Source: Deinandra increscens subsp. villosa
Taxonomy: Eukaryota; Streptophyta; Magnoliopsida; Asterales; Asteraceae
Reading direction: 5' to 3'
Assembly (NCBI GenBank): GCA_039602395.1
Contig: JBCNJP010000006.1
Span: 49,999,502 to 50,063,501 of the forward strand
Length of the DNA stretch: 64,000 bases
The position numbers and the translations under genes were made by a program. Positions 46,773 through 57,111 of the stretch are shown in pieces (positions within the stretch are counted from its first letter, which is position 1; each line of letters starts with the position of its first letter). The notes under the pieces are model-generated. The model saw only the letters and a list, made by a program, of their open reading frames with translations. It was not told the DNA's origin and did no database searches.

Positions 46773-48041
46773 GCCCGATTTTGATAAGTAATATAAACAA
46801 AATTTTCTGGCCCGTATTTATAAACAACTAAATTAGTGTTTATAACGAGAAGGGATGTTACAAATTGGGTCTTATTGATGTTACTACTGACACCAAGATC
46901 TAGTAGGGATCCTTGGGCATTAGCAGCCCTTTTTGCATGAATCTCTTCATGACTCCTGAGATTCACCTCCGGTGAGGAGTGGGGTTGCAGTGCTACAGGG
47001 TCCTGGCTTATCGGGATGTTCTCATGTAATGAGGCAGGTGAGTTAATAACACCTTCATTTAAGCCAAGAATGGGAACACTGTCACTCCTAGGTGACAGGG
47101 GTAGTAGGGGTGAAAAATGTTCAGATGGGGATGGTACATCTGTTTCTAATGACTCCCCCTCAACTGAAGGTTCATCCCTAAGAGATAATCCCAATTTTAC
47201 CAGTTTCCGATTAGGCTTTTTGCCTTGGGCGGGGTTAGAAGCTTCGGGTTGGCTGGTGGTGCTAGGTGGAGGAGACCTAGTGACCACATTTCTCTATCTT
47301 TTAAAAATGACAGGAGGTGAGTTGGATGAGGAGGTGGCAGTGGTAGTGTTTCTGGGAGCTTTCCTCTTTTTGGATTGAAAGACTTTGAGTGAAGAGGAAG
47401 CTGGGACAGATCTGGGATCAGATACTGTTAGGTCTACAGTTCTGTCATCTTGAGCTTGGGGCTCAGTTGCTGCTACAGTTTCCGGTTGAACCTCTGGAGT
47501 AGCAGGTTCATCAGGAAACTGCCTTGGAGTTGGTAAGGGGTAGTCAGTGTCCCTTCCAAGAAATGCAGACTTATTTAAAGCAAGGTTGGAAAAAGTTTTC
47601 TCATTCAGAATTTTCTGATGCAAAAATGTACCAAGCCAAACTATTTGTGGGTACTCTTCTTTGAGAATGTAAGTTAAAAATCTATGATATGGGTAAATAT
47701 ATTCAGAATTGACATTTGATTTTAGGGCTTGAAAAATGAGTTTGGTAAAATTAAAATTTTCACCTTTTACCATAGCATAGAAGGCAGAAGCTTGTTCGCT
47801 GGAGAGCTCGTCAAATCCGCCCTTCTTTGGAGACAAACACACCAGAATTGTGTGTGCTAGGAACCTCCACTTGTATGGTAACTGCCCTTTCTTGAGGGTT
47901 TTGCTCTGCTGTGAACCACCGTAACCAAGATTTCTGAACAAACGGAGATATTTGGTGTGATCAACCGTTTCATATCCACCTTCATCCCTTAATTTCAACA
48001 GTCTTCGCACCTTGGCCTCATCGATTTCCATTTCCTTCCCT
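46773..48041 (-). CDS. Accessory retroelement ORF (Asteraceae type), partial, runs into the gap
   Basis: From the gap leftwards the frame reads GKEMEIDEAKVRRLLKLRDE, KYLRLFRNLGYGG, PYKWRFLAHTILVCLSPKKG, GFDELSSEQASAFYAMVKGE, FNFTKLIFQALKSNVNSEYI, YPYHRFLTYILKEEYPQI, then a Pro/Ser/Thr-rich acidic region, ending at 47294 (418 codons including the N run). In the next frame 47287-46760 continues the same low-complexity style (PPPSTTSQPEASNPAQGKK). The YKWRFLxHxxxxCLSxKKxGFDE and FNFxKxIF blocks recall a domain I have seen in retroelement polyproteins annotated in Asteraceae genomes; its function is unknown. The start lies in or beyond the gap. A frame change near 47290 suggests decay. The G2 LTR abuts its end at 46772. 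Confidence 0.6.
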
Positions 48042-48541
48042 NNNNNNNNNNNNNNNNNNNNNNNNNNNNNNNNNNNNNNNNNNNNNNNNNNNNNNNNNNN
48101 NNNNNNNNNNNNNNNNNNNNNNNNNNNNNNNNNNNNNNNNNNNNNNNNNNNNNNNNNNNNNNNNNNNNNNNNNNNNNNNNNNNNNNNNNNNNNNNNNNNN
48201 NNNNNNNNNNNNNNNNNNNNNNNNNNNNNNNNNNNNNNNNNNNNNNNNNNNNNNNNNNNNNNNNNNNNNNNNNNNNNNNNNNNNNNNNNNNNNNNNNNNN
48301 NNNNNNNNNNNNNNNNNNNNNNNNNNNNNNNNNNNNNNNNNNNNNNNNNNNNNNNNNNNNNNNNNNNNNNNNNNNNNNNNNNNNNNNNNNNNNNNNNNNN
48401 NNNNNNNNNNNNNNNNNNNNNNNNNNNNNNNNNNNNNNNNNNNNNNNNNNNNNNNNNNNNNNNNNNNNNNNNNNNNNNNNNNNNNNNNNNNNNNNNNNNN
48501 NNNNNNNNNNNNNNNNNNNNNNNNNNNNNNNNNNNNNNNNN
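48042..48541. other. Assembly gap (500 N)
   Basis: Exactly 500 N, so the true size is probably unknown. Features on its two sides should not be assumed contiguous. Confidence 1.
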
Positions 48542-48755
48542 GCTAACCAAGTTAGGGAAAGTGTTGTGTGGGTATAATAACAGTTACACAAACGATCGAT
48601 TGGTTCAAAGACATCGCGTCTACCAAACACCAGTAACCCAAGTATGCTTCACAAAGGAATGTTCAAAGGGGACACCTACCTATCCTACAATACTGGACTG
48701 CCGAAATTGCCTTTGATTCTTGAGGAATAGATTGATACCCATTCATGTGGGGGAT
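48542..48755 (+). mobile_element. 3' internal end of a copia-like element
   Basis: Short sequence between the gap and the LTR start at 48756, ending in the purine tract ATGTGGGGGAT. No clear protein motif can be read in the roughly 210 bases available. Confidence 0.5.
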
Positions 48756-50361
48756 TGTTGGAATTTTGGGAGAAAAACTAGTGAAAAATGGGTTTTTTTA
48801 CTAAGTGTGAAAATGAGTTTTTCACCAACTTTGGACTAAAATAAAATAAAGATAACATAGGTTGTTGCCTCTGTATTTAATGGGTTTGTGTAGTACGTTA
48901 TGAGGGCTTTCCAACGCATCAAACCACGTCCAGATCCGAGCTCGTATGAATGAGATATCGAAGCTTAAAATTGAGGTCTCGCAACATGTGAAACTGCAAA
49001 AATAATAAAAAGAAAAATGCCAAGTATGACATGAAACTCATCCCACATTGGTTGGGGGATGAAACCAAAAGTGCTTTATAAGGTGGGAACCTTACCAACT
49101 ATTGTTTCTTTAGTAGGACACATCCCTTGGACCATGAGAGGTGCGAAACACCCCTAACTCGCACTCGCACTCGCACACGCACGCGCGCGCGCGTGGCGTG
49201 GGCGTATGAGGCGCAATGTGGCGCAATGTGGCGCTTTGATGACGCAGTTTGCACATCGCACGCTCGCATCGCCGCGAGCCGCTTGAGAGCCGCCATATGG
49301 TTTTTAAGTTCAACCGAAGTTGGTCCGGTTGAAGACCAGGCGGATAGGTTCAAGCGGACTGTGAGTTGAACCGAAAGTTGGTCCGGTTGAATACCAGGCG
49401 GATAGGTTCAAGCGGACTGTGAGTTGAATCGGGAAAAGTCAGGTTCAAGCGGACCTGGGTGGTCCAGGCGGAATCGAGTTCAACCTGAACAGTAGTTACG
49501 GTTGAAGTTCAAGCGGAAGTTGAACCGAAAGAATTTCCGGTTGAAGTTGAAACGGTCCGGAAGATTAGTTCTTCCGGAAAACAGTTGTTACGCGGAGTCT
49601 TCCGGAATGACAGCTGGGTAAACGCGTTTTGAGCTAATTAAGGTAATTCCGCGTTAAATAGAAATCAATTTGCATTAAAGACGTTTAATGCAAAGTTTGT
49701 ATACGAATTAACTTTTGAGTGCTCAACAAGAATTCCCACCACTATATATACAACCTCATTAGTTGAGGCTAGACACACCGAATTCACACAGAATTCTCTC
49801 TTCTCTTCCTCATACCTTCTCTCAAACTCTTCCTCTTCGTTCTTCATTTCTTCAAGCTTTAAGGTAACTTCAAGCTTAGAGTTATCCCGACCGTACAATA
49901 CGGTTTAGGCGATTGTACCCTGGGAAACAAAAAACGAATCTTCGGTAGACCCTGAATTTGTTTTAAGGGACCAGGGTTTTGACCCGAATCCTTCGCCAAA
50001 GGATTTCGCAATCCTTCTTTGTTTTTCAAACTATTTCAAAAGCTTTTTTCAAAACCTTTTTTCTATAACTTTCTGTCATTTTTTTCTTCCATTCAAACCT
50101 TTTACTTTTATTATAAATTTGACTCTGCATTTATTTCATTGTATTGTAGTTTCAAATTAATTCACTTCTTTGTAATCATTATACATTTCTCTGTATTGTA
50201 TTTTACTTTTCCGTGTAATCTCAATTATTTTCTTGTAATCGTATTGGTAGGAGTAGATTCTTTTCATTGTATTGTAATAGATTAGAGTTATTTTATTTGT
50301 TGTAATCGTACCATAAAATAAAACTATTTATTTTATTTAATTTGCGAACAGTTTTCCTACA
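48756..50361 (+). repeat. Copia-type 3' LTR (1606 bp)
   Basis: Starts TGTTGGAATTTTGGGAG after a purine tract and ends AGTTTTCCTACA. Its two ends match, in reverse complement, those of the solo LTR at 53489-54766. Contains an alternating CTCGCA/CGCG tract at about 49156-49194 and a 58-bp tandem duplication around TTGGTCCGGTTGA (49320 and 49378). The extra tandem sequence explains why it is about 330 bases longer than the solo copy. Confidence 0.85.
49310..49428. repeat. 58-bp tandem duplication inside the LTR
   Basis: Two copies of a unit containing TTGGTCCGGTTGA, ACCAGGCGGATAGGTTCAAG and CGGACTGTGAGTTGAA, 58 bases apart. Confidence 0.85.
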
Positions 50362-51016
50362 GGATGTTGGGCAATTATGAAAATTATAACTAATTTTTTC
50401 TAGTTATACTTGCTTCCAGAGGTAAGACAATTATGTTAAGGCCTTTATATTAATTAAAAGGCTCATTAACTTGGCCAGATGCTAACACTCTTTGGCTCTT
50501 TGCACAATCACTTTTGGATACTTTTGGTTCCTTTACACAAGATATCACACAAAAAAACAAACAAAAATACTAACAATTTAACATCTATTCAGGTTGCAAA
50601 TATTCAATAGCATGTGAAAAATATGCCTAAATTTTGAATCAAATGTGCAAAAATACTAGAAACAATATAGAAAATCTATCTGCAAGCATCTCTTGTAACT
50701 CTAAGCCCCCTTGTAATAACTGCAAAGCTTTTAAGCGGCCCAGGCGGGCTAGGCCTCTCCCATTTTTCATTCAAAATTGTAATATTACACGTATGTCGTC
50801 TAAAAGTTTGATCATCAATTCATGGTGATATAGAGAAGAAACCATGTTACAAAGAGAACTATTCATCGTTTTGTAATTTTTATACATATAAAAATAATAA
50901 ACATAAAAACAATATAATACTGTGACAGTGCAACCCATAAGATGTGGATGATATTCGGTCAAAACATAAATAAGAACCAATAATCTTATCCCTTACCATT
51001 TTCTTTTACTTGTGTC
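50362..51016. other. AT-rich spacer
   Basis: No gene or repeat recognised between the LTR and the PIF-type MITE. Confidence 0.4.
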
Positions 51017-51019
51017 TTA

Positions 51020-51305
51020 GGTTATTCGTAATGGGGCTTGAAAACTCCTTTCGCGCCCCTTAGCGCCCCGGTCACGCCCCCGCCCACTACGGTGGAGCGC
51101 GAAACACAAAAAAAGGGAGGAGCGTGATAGTTCTCACGCCTGAAACGGGGAGGTGTGTGTGAGGTGTGTAATGATATTGGGGCTTGAAAGATACTTTATT
51201 TCACTACACCACATTAATTTTCAAGCCCTCTTGCCATGTCATTGTCCACATGTCATCATTTACCCACATGAGGGGCTTGAAAATTATAAACAATTACACA
51301 TAACC
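51020..51305. mobile_element. MITE, PIF/Harbinger-like (286 bp)
   Basis: Terminal repeats GGTTATTCGTAAT and (reverse complement of the right end) GGTTATGTGTAAT are flanked by the 3-bp duplication TTA (51017-51019 and 51306-51308), the target size typical of PIF/Harbinger. GGGGCTTGAAA occurs in both subterminal parts. Non-coding; an unusually GC-rich patch (GCGCCCC) lies near 51050. Confidence 0.75.
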
Positions 51306-51887
51306 TTAACAACAGTAGCCCAAATATAAAAAAAGTTGTGTATTTTTACATTAGAAAAGTATATATTTAAAAACTATAATAATAGTTATTATATAAAAAC
51401 TTATTAATTATATTTTTTTATTTATCTACTCGTAATAGAGTTAAACCCGGCGCGCTGCAGCCGGAAACACGACTGGATTTTAATATTTATCCACTACATT
51501 TAAAAATTCAAAGAAGTCACTAATCTATTAAACACATTTAGGTTATAACTCACATTATATAGTGTATACTGTAACCAAATACATAAAAAAAGAAAAAAAA
51601 TACTTGATTGAATATTTAGTACGGGTGAAGAAAACATCAAATTGAGCCGATGCTAGCTAGTTGCTAGATTTTGCAGGCAAACCCTACTTAAGAAATATCT
51701 TTATATTCATTTATTAATCATCTCGTAATATATTATATAATAGCATACTATTGTATCTGGGACATGGTAGTTTGTTTAGATCATATTGGTCATTTGAGTT
51801 GAACATTATATTATGTCTTGGTGAAGAAATTATAGTGCCATCGATTCCTTTTTTTATTGCAAAATAATTGGTAATTTCACATATTTC

Positions 51888-51943
51888 AAAAACCTGTGCT
51901 GAAATCTTCTCCCCGAAAGAAACGAAAACGATTTGATTTTATA
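51888..51943. repeat. 56-bp direct repeat, copy 1
   Basis: Begins AAAAACCTGTGCTGAAATCT and ends ACGATTTGATTTTATA. Identical to 52270-52325 by eye, 382 bases away. Confidence 0.9.
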
Positions 51944-52269
51944 GAGTTTTTTTCCAAAAGGGTGTTGGTGGAAAACTTATTTACCAAAATGGGTGATTTA
52001 AGAAATATTTACCAAAATGGGTGTTTTCTTAAAAACTTCACTTTCTCAATCTTAATTTTATTGGATAATAAATCTATTAAAAAGTATTCATTAAAAATGT
52101 TTTTTAATTAATTTAAATATGTGTATATATATAAGAACGATTTTTTTCTAATTTCTTGAAACAAAAACGTTTTTTAATTAAAAACTTTAATTTCTTGGAT
52201 AAAAAATCTATTAAAATATTCATTAAAAATTTTAATCTCTTAAAATAAAATGTTTTTTTAACCTTTTAA

Positions 52270-52325
52270 AAAAACCTGTGCTGAAATCTTCTCCCCGAAA
52301 GAAACGAAAACGATTTGATTTTATA
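52270..52325. repeat. 56-bp direct repeat, copy 2
   Basis: Second copy of the segment at 51888-51943; flanking bases differ. Confidence 0.9.
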
Positions 52326-53488
52326 TTGTGTGCTTGAAACATAAATTTTGCAATCGAATTTTTTTAATTAATATGGTAAATTAGTTGTGCATACCTTTTC
52401 AAAGGGAGTTAATCTTCAAAGATAGTGCTTAGAAAATCATTATAAATTTGAGCATGTAAAATTTACATGAACACATCATTAAAATTTAAGAAACTCAAAT
52501 TTAAAAAAAGATGAAAATTGCTAGAAGATGAAACCTAAAAAAGGGGGCTTTATACACCAACTGTTTAATTACTCTCCTAAAAATCTGCTAACCTTAAACA
52601 CCATATTTAAAAGTGACCATTATAACCCCTAATTAGTCTCTTTAAATTTTATGTTAAATTACTTTTTTGTCCATGAGAGATATATTATAAGATTAAAATT
52701 TGATGTTAAATTGCTTTTTTTGTGGAAAGATATATTATATATGTTATAGATATAGATAACATATATAGTCTTGAATACTAGGTATAAGTATAATAGAGAA
52801 TTGTTCGATCTATATATCAAAGACAAATCTCTTGTTACCGCATTAATGTCCATTCATTCTCATATATTGTTTGACCACTAAACCACCAATCACTATCTAA
52901 ATCATAAGAGCAAGCAAAACTCAAATATGTAATATTCCATAAATAAGCTTATTAGTTAAATGTATTATCCACTTATTAATTAAGCATAAGGCTTAAGGGA
53001 GGTAACAAATCATCAAATAATACTTGAAGCTGGCAACCTAGAAAAATGAATTCCGAATCATTAATGTGTTTCAATTACAGCAATATGACAGGAATAGATT
53101 TTAGATTTATACCATATGAGAGGAACAAATTCTCGATTTACAGGCTTACACTATACGAAAAGGACCTTTTACGAAAAGCTTTAGAAGTTTTTAGAACTCA
53201 ACTCAAATATCAATTATTTAATTTCAAGATCTACAAAACCTGCCCCCTGTATTCGAACCTCGAAGTGAAAAAGAGAGACTGAAGTCTCAGTATATATTTA
53301 GCAAACAGGCAAGGCAACGACAACTGTTTTGATTATTTTGAAATGGAAATGTAAAAAAATTAAGCTACAAGCGAGAATCAATCATGGGACCTTTAAACAC
53401 CAAAAAGACACGGGACATAATTGTTAAACCTCATAACCGTCACGCTAGATTATATTTTTATAAATTTGATGAGGTTACTTGTATGTAT

Positions 53489-54766
53489 TGTAGTAGAACT
53501 TTTCGTAAATTTAAATAAAATAAATATTTTATTTATGGTACGATTACAACAAAGAAATAATCTAACTATTACAATACAAGAATTGAAAATTACTACTCCT
53601 ATTATAATACAATTACAAGAAAATGAGTAAAAAGTTAAAATACAATAAATGGAAGTTACAATTACAAAGAAATAAAGAAATAGCGATAAAAGACAAAGCA
53701 GAGTATAGAGACAAAACTTTTGATAAATAAGATAAAGTTTGAAAAGATTTTTAGAGTTTGAAAATGAACACAGAAAAGTAAAAAAAGTTTTGAAAAAGCT
53801 TTAGAAGTTTTGGAAAATAAACAAAGGATTGTGAAATCCTTTGGCGAAGGCTTCGGGTCAAAACCCGAGTCCCTTAAAAACAATTCCGGGTCTATCGAAG
53901 ATCCGTTTTGTTTCCCATGGTACAATCGTCTAAACCGTATTGTACGGCCAGGATAACTTTAAGCTTGAAAATACCTTCAAGTTCTTGAAGTTCTTGACGA
54001 ACAAGATGAAGATGTAGAGAAAGGAAGATGAGGATGAGAGAAAGAATTTTGTATGTTGAATTCGGTGTGTTTTGCCTCAACTAATGAGAATCTATTTATA
54101 GTGGTGGGAATGACTTGTTAAGCACACAAAAATAATTTGTAGTCAAACTTTGCATTAAACGTCTTTAATACAAAGTGATTTCTAATTAACGTGGAATTAC
54201 CTTAATTAGCTCAAAAACGCGTTTACAACTGTCAATCCGGAAGTACTCCACGTAACAGCTGTTTTCCGGCTGAACTGGCGCTTCCGGTTGAACTTAAAAA
54301 CAACTAGGCGGCTCTCAAGCGGCCATGCGAGCTAAGTACAAAGTGTGCCATCAAAACGCCTCATACGCCCACAGGCGCGTGCGAAACCAGAGTCCAAGGG
54401 ATGTATCCTACTTGAGGAAACAATAGTTTGTAAGGTTCCACCTTATAAACCACTTTTGGTTTCATCCCTCAACCAATCTGGGATGAGTGCACATGCCATA
54501 CTTGGCATTCTCTCTCTTATTTTTGCAGTTTTCACTGTTGCGAGACCTCAACTTTGAGCTTCGATATCTCATTCATACGAGCTCTGTTTTGGACGTGGTT
54601 TGATGCGTTGAAAAGCTCTCACAACATACTACACAAACCCATAAAATACATAAGCAACAACCTATGTTATCTATATTTTATTTTAGTCCAAAGTTGGTGA
54701 AAAACTTATTTTCACACTTAGTGAAAAAACACATTTTACACTAGTTTTTCTTCCAAAATTCCAACA
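53489..54766 (-). mobile_element. Solo copia-type LTR (1278 bp), inverted relative to 48756-50361
   Basis: The left end TGTAGTAGAAC and right end TTCCAAAATTCCAACA are the reverse complement of the LTR ends at 50361 and 48756. The exact 5-bp duplication TGTAT flanks it (53484-53488 and 54767-54771), so this is a genuine solo LTR and not half of a larger inverted structure. No internal sequence. Confidence 0.88.
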
Positions 54767-54771
54767 TGTAT

Positions 54772-55009
54772 CCAGTGGGTTACTAAAATTTTCTTTAAAG
54801 ACGTTTCACTGTAAGCTCATAATCGAGTTGGTTCACATAATCCGGCATGTAGATCAACCCCTGATTGATAACATCTGATTGATAACATGTGGTATATCCC
54901 AATAACCCAAATGTTATAAATTCAATATCTTCAAGATGTAAATTAAGGTGATTTTCCTAGAAAAAATAAAATTAATGTATAAAAATGAAAGGTGTCAAAT
55001 TAACCATAT
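54772..55009. other. Short spacer
   Basis: AT-rich DNA between the solo LTR and the LINE. It contains a tandem GATTGATAACATCT/GATTGATAACATGT pair near 54860. No gene seen. Confidence 0.4.
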
Positions 55010-55022
55010 AGATATAAAAATG

Positions 55023-55350
55023 TCAAGGGTACTACCATAGTAATAATCATCAAAGATTAGCTATACACAGGGCCGGCGGAGTGATGTGAGAGTGAGAAAA
55101 TTAAAAGAAAGAAAAATAACTAAAGGCCGGAGAAATTTTCCGGCGATGTTGACTGCCTCCGTTTGCTGCCTATACTCGTGTTAGCGCACCGGTATTATCG
55201 TTTTCACCTCGTGTCGGGTTAGTGATCTTCTCGGTGGGTTTTGTTAGGGGCTTCCCATCCTCACCGAGGATTGTATCCTCCGCCGGGAGGTTTGAGTCTG
55301 GTAATACAAGCTGTCTCTAACGTGTGGTATTTGGTCTGGATTCTAGAGGC
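55023..55350 (+). promoter_or_regulatory. LINE 5' UTR / presumed internal promoter
   Basis: Non-coding sequence between the target duplication and the ORF1 ATG, including the GC-rich CAGGGCCGGCGGAGTG near 55067. LINEs of this type carry their promoter in the 5' UTR; no specific binding site can be named. Confidence 0.5.
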
Positions 55351-57111
55351 ATGGATCCATTTGGAAAATCAAGGGAAGAAGGAGAATGGGTTGAGGTGCG
55401 CCGGAGAAAAGAGAGTTCCAAGAAAGACTGTAAGGCGAAGAGATACTGGTGGCCGGATTCGGTTGTGTCGTACTACTTCAGCAACCTGCCAGAAGAGTGC
55501 ACTCGGCACATGCTCAGAAAAGAATGCGCTCAGTTTGGGAAGGTGGTCGATGTTTTCATCTCTGACAGACGGAACAGGAACGGAGATACCTTCGGGTTCG
55601 TGAAATTCGATGAGGTCAAGGACAGTAGGATGCTGGAACGGGTGTTAGGGAAGATCAGGATGGGTAACAGGGTGGTCTCAGCAAATTTAGAAAAGTACGA
55701 CAGAAATCATAAGCCGGTGGGAGAAAAAAAGGAAGTGAATAGAAGTAATCAAAGTGTTTGGGGGAGGTTGAAGTGGCAAAAGGAAGAAGATCTAGAAGGG
55801 AGGGCAAGAATGGTGGTGGAGGGGAAATCCTTCGTGAATGTTCTAAAAGACGGCTTAAATCATAACGGGATAAGGAAGAAGATAGACATCAACATTGACC
55901 TCCCGGAATACATTGAGGAATGGAAGGTGATTTCTTTGTGGGGGAAGACGGTGGATATCAATTCCCTGAATTCTCTCCACGACAAGCTGAGTATGGAAGG
56001 TTTTAGCAGACCTCAATTGCGTTATTTGGGGGGTTTGAAAGTGATGCTCTCATTTCATGAGGCTGAGGAGGCTTCGTCGTTTTTAGAATGCATGGGGAAC
56101 AGAAACGATATTTTCCAGAGACTGGTGCACTGGGAAAATAGACCGGATGATGATGAAAGAATGGTGTGGGTTAAAATATCGGGAGTTCCACCGGAGCTTT
56201 GGGACGAAGGGGTGTTCGAAGTTATTGGGAGCAAGTTCGGGACGGTGGTGAGTCCTGCAGGGGCAGACGCCTTTGACGTCAATCTCTCCAGCAAGAAAAT
56301 GGGGATTCTTACGCAGTCAGTTGATTCCATCGACGAAGTGTGTGAATTGGTATACAAAGGGAAATCGTACAGATGTAGGGTCTCAGAACTTCAGGATGAC
56401 TGGACGCCGGATTTTGTTTGGAATCAGGAGGGCTTAGACGGGATGCCGGTCACTCCGACGATCCCGTCGGTGGTGGTCAGGGAGGAAGTGGGATCGACGC
56501 AGGAGTGTTCGGGTGGCAAAAGTTTTGATGGGGATTCCAAGGTGTCAGAAGATAAAACCTCTCTGGATACGAGGAAAAATAATGATGACAAGAAGGTGGC
56601 GCCGGTGTCAGACAGAGATAGGGGGATACAGGTCTCCTGTGAAAAGGCGGATGGGGATTTGGTTGGTGAGGACATCGGGAAGGACAAAGAGGACAGGGTT
56701 GTGGAGATGCTAAAAAGTATTGGGCTTGGTTCTTCCTTGTCTGGGCCTGTTGGGAACTTGGATCCGGTGAGTGGGCCGATAGAAAATCAGGGGAAATCCA
56801 TGTCACAGGAGTCTTTTTCTGGCCCAGTTCTTAGATCCAGATCCAAGGCAAATGGATCCATGGGTACACAGTTAAAGTCTCAGTGGGTTTGGGATCGGTC
56901 TTCAAGGAAGGGTGGGAAAAGACCACACTCTAAGAAAAAAGATCAGGCATCTTCGGTGGCTGAGATCTCAAAATTAGGGATCGACACCTCTGAGTTGAAT
57001 GCAGAAGTGGCAGAAACGATTCGGATGGGGGGCTGTGTCGGAGTGGATTTGGCCGGTCAAGAAGATAGGGTGGAGCAGGTTGTGGTGGGTGATTATTACG
57101 CAAGGTCTTAA
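55351..57111 (+). CDS. LINE ORF1: RNA-binding, gag-like protein
   Basis: 586 residues from the ATG at 55351 (MDPFGKSREEGEWVEVRRR). An upstream in-frame GTG at 55324 is a less likely start. An RRM lies at about residues 40-115: YYFSNLPEECTRHMLRKECA, VVDVFISDRRNRNGDTFGFV (RNP motifs) and KFDEV. Then comes a central domain with MVWVKISGVPPELWDEGVFE, typical of plant L1 ORF1 proteins with a DUF4283-like fold. A long acidic/Ser-rich linker and a basic tail follow (SRKGGKRPHSKKKDQ). The role known for the family is binding LINE RNA to form the ribonucleoprotein. No CCHC knuckle is seen. The ORF ends in TAA that overlaps the ATG of ORF2. Confidence 0.88.
   Translation: MDPFGKSREEGEWVEVRRRKESSKKDCKAKRYWWPDSVVSYYFSNLPEECTRHMLRKECAQFGKVVDVFISDRRNRNGDTFGFVKFDEVKDSRMLERVLGKIRMGNRVVSANLEKYDRNHKPVGEKKEVNRSNQSVWGRLKWQKEEDLEGRARMVVEGKSFVNVLKDGLNHNGIRKKIDINIDLPEYIEEWKVISLWGKTVDINSLNSLHDKLSMEGFSRPQLRYLGGLKVMLSFHEAEEASSFLECMGNRNDIFQRLVHWENRPDDDERMVWVKISGVPPELWDEGVFEVIGSKFGTVVSPAGADAFDVNLSSKKMGILTQSVDSIDEVCELVYKGKSYRCRVSELQDDWTPDFVWNQEGLDGMPVTPTIPSVVVREEVGSTQECSGGKSFDGDSKVSEDKTSLDTRKNNDDKKVAPVSDRDRGIQVSCEKADGDLVGEDIGKDKEDRVVEMLKSIGLGSSLSGPVGNLDPVSGPIENQGKSMSQESFSGPVLRSRSKANGSMGTQLKSQWVWDRSSRKGGKRPHSKKKDQASSVAEISKLGIDTSELNAEVAETIRMGGCVGVDLAGQEDRVEQVVVGDYYARS

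Larger units (their letters stand above)
51309..53483. other. AT-rich spacer with a 56-bp direct repeat
   Basis: No credible gene. A 56-base segment is repeated at 51888-51943 and 52270-52325. Between the copies are further short repeats (TTTACCAAAATGGGTG twice; AAACGTTTTTTAATTAA-like segments). The rest shows nothing I can name. Confidence 0.45.

Noticed and set aside
47995..48716. ORFs of 211-418 codons spanning the N run
   Set aside because: The N bases translate as unknown residues and keep frames open artificially. Only the real sequence left of 48042 was used.
49099..49369. Arg/Val-rich frames over the CTCGCA/CGCG tract
   Set aside because: Created by a simple dinucleotide/hexanucleotide tract inside an LTR.
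53489..54766. The possibility that this LTR and 48756-50361 are the two ends of one element
   Set aside because: They are in inverted orientation, and the right copy has its own exact TGTAT duplication on both sides.
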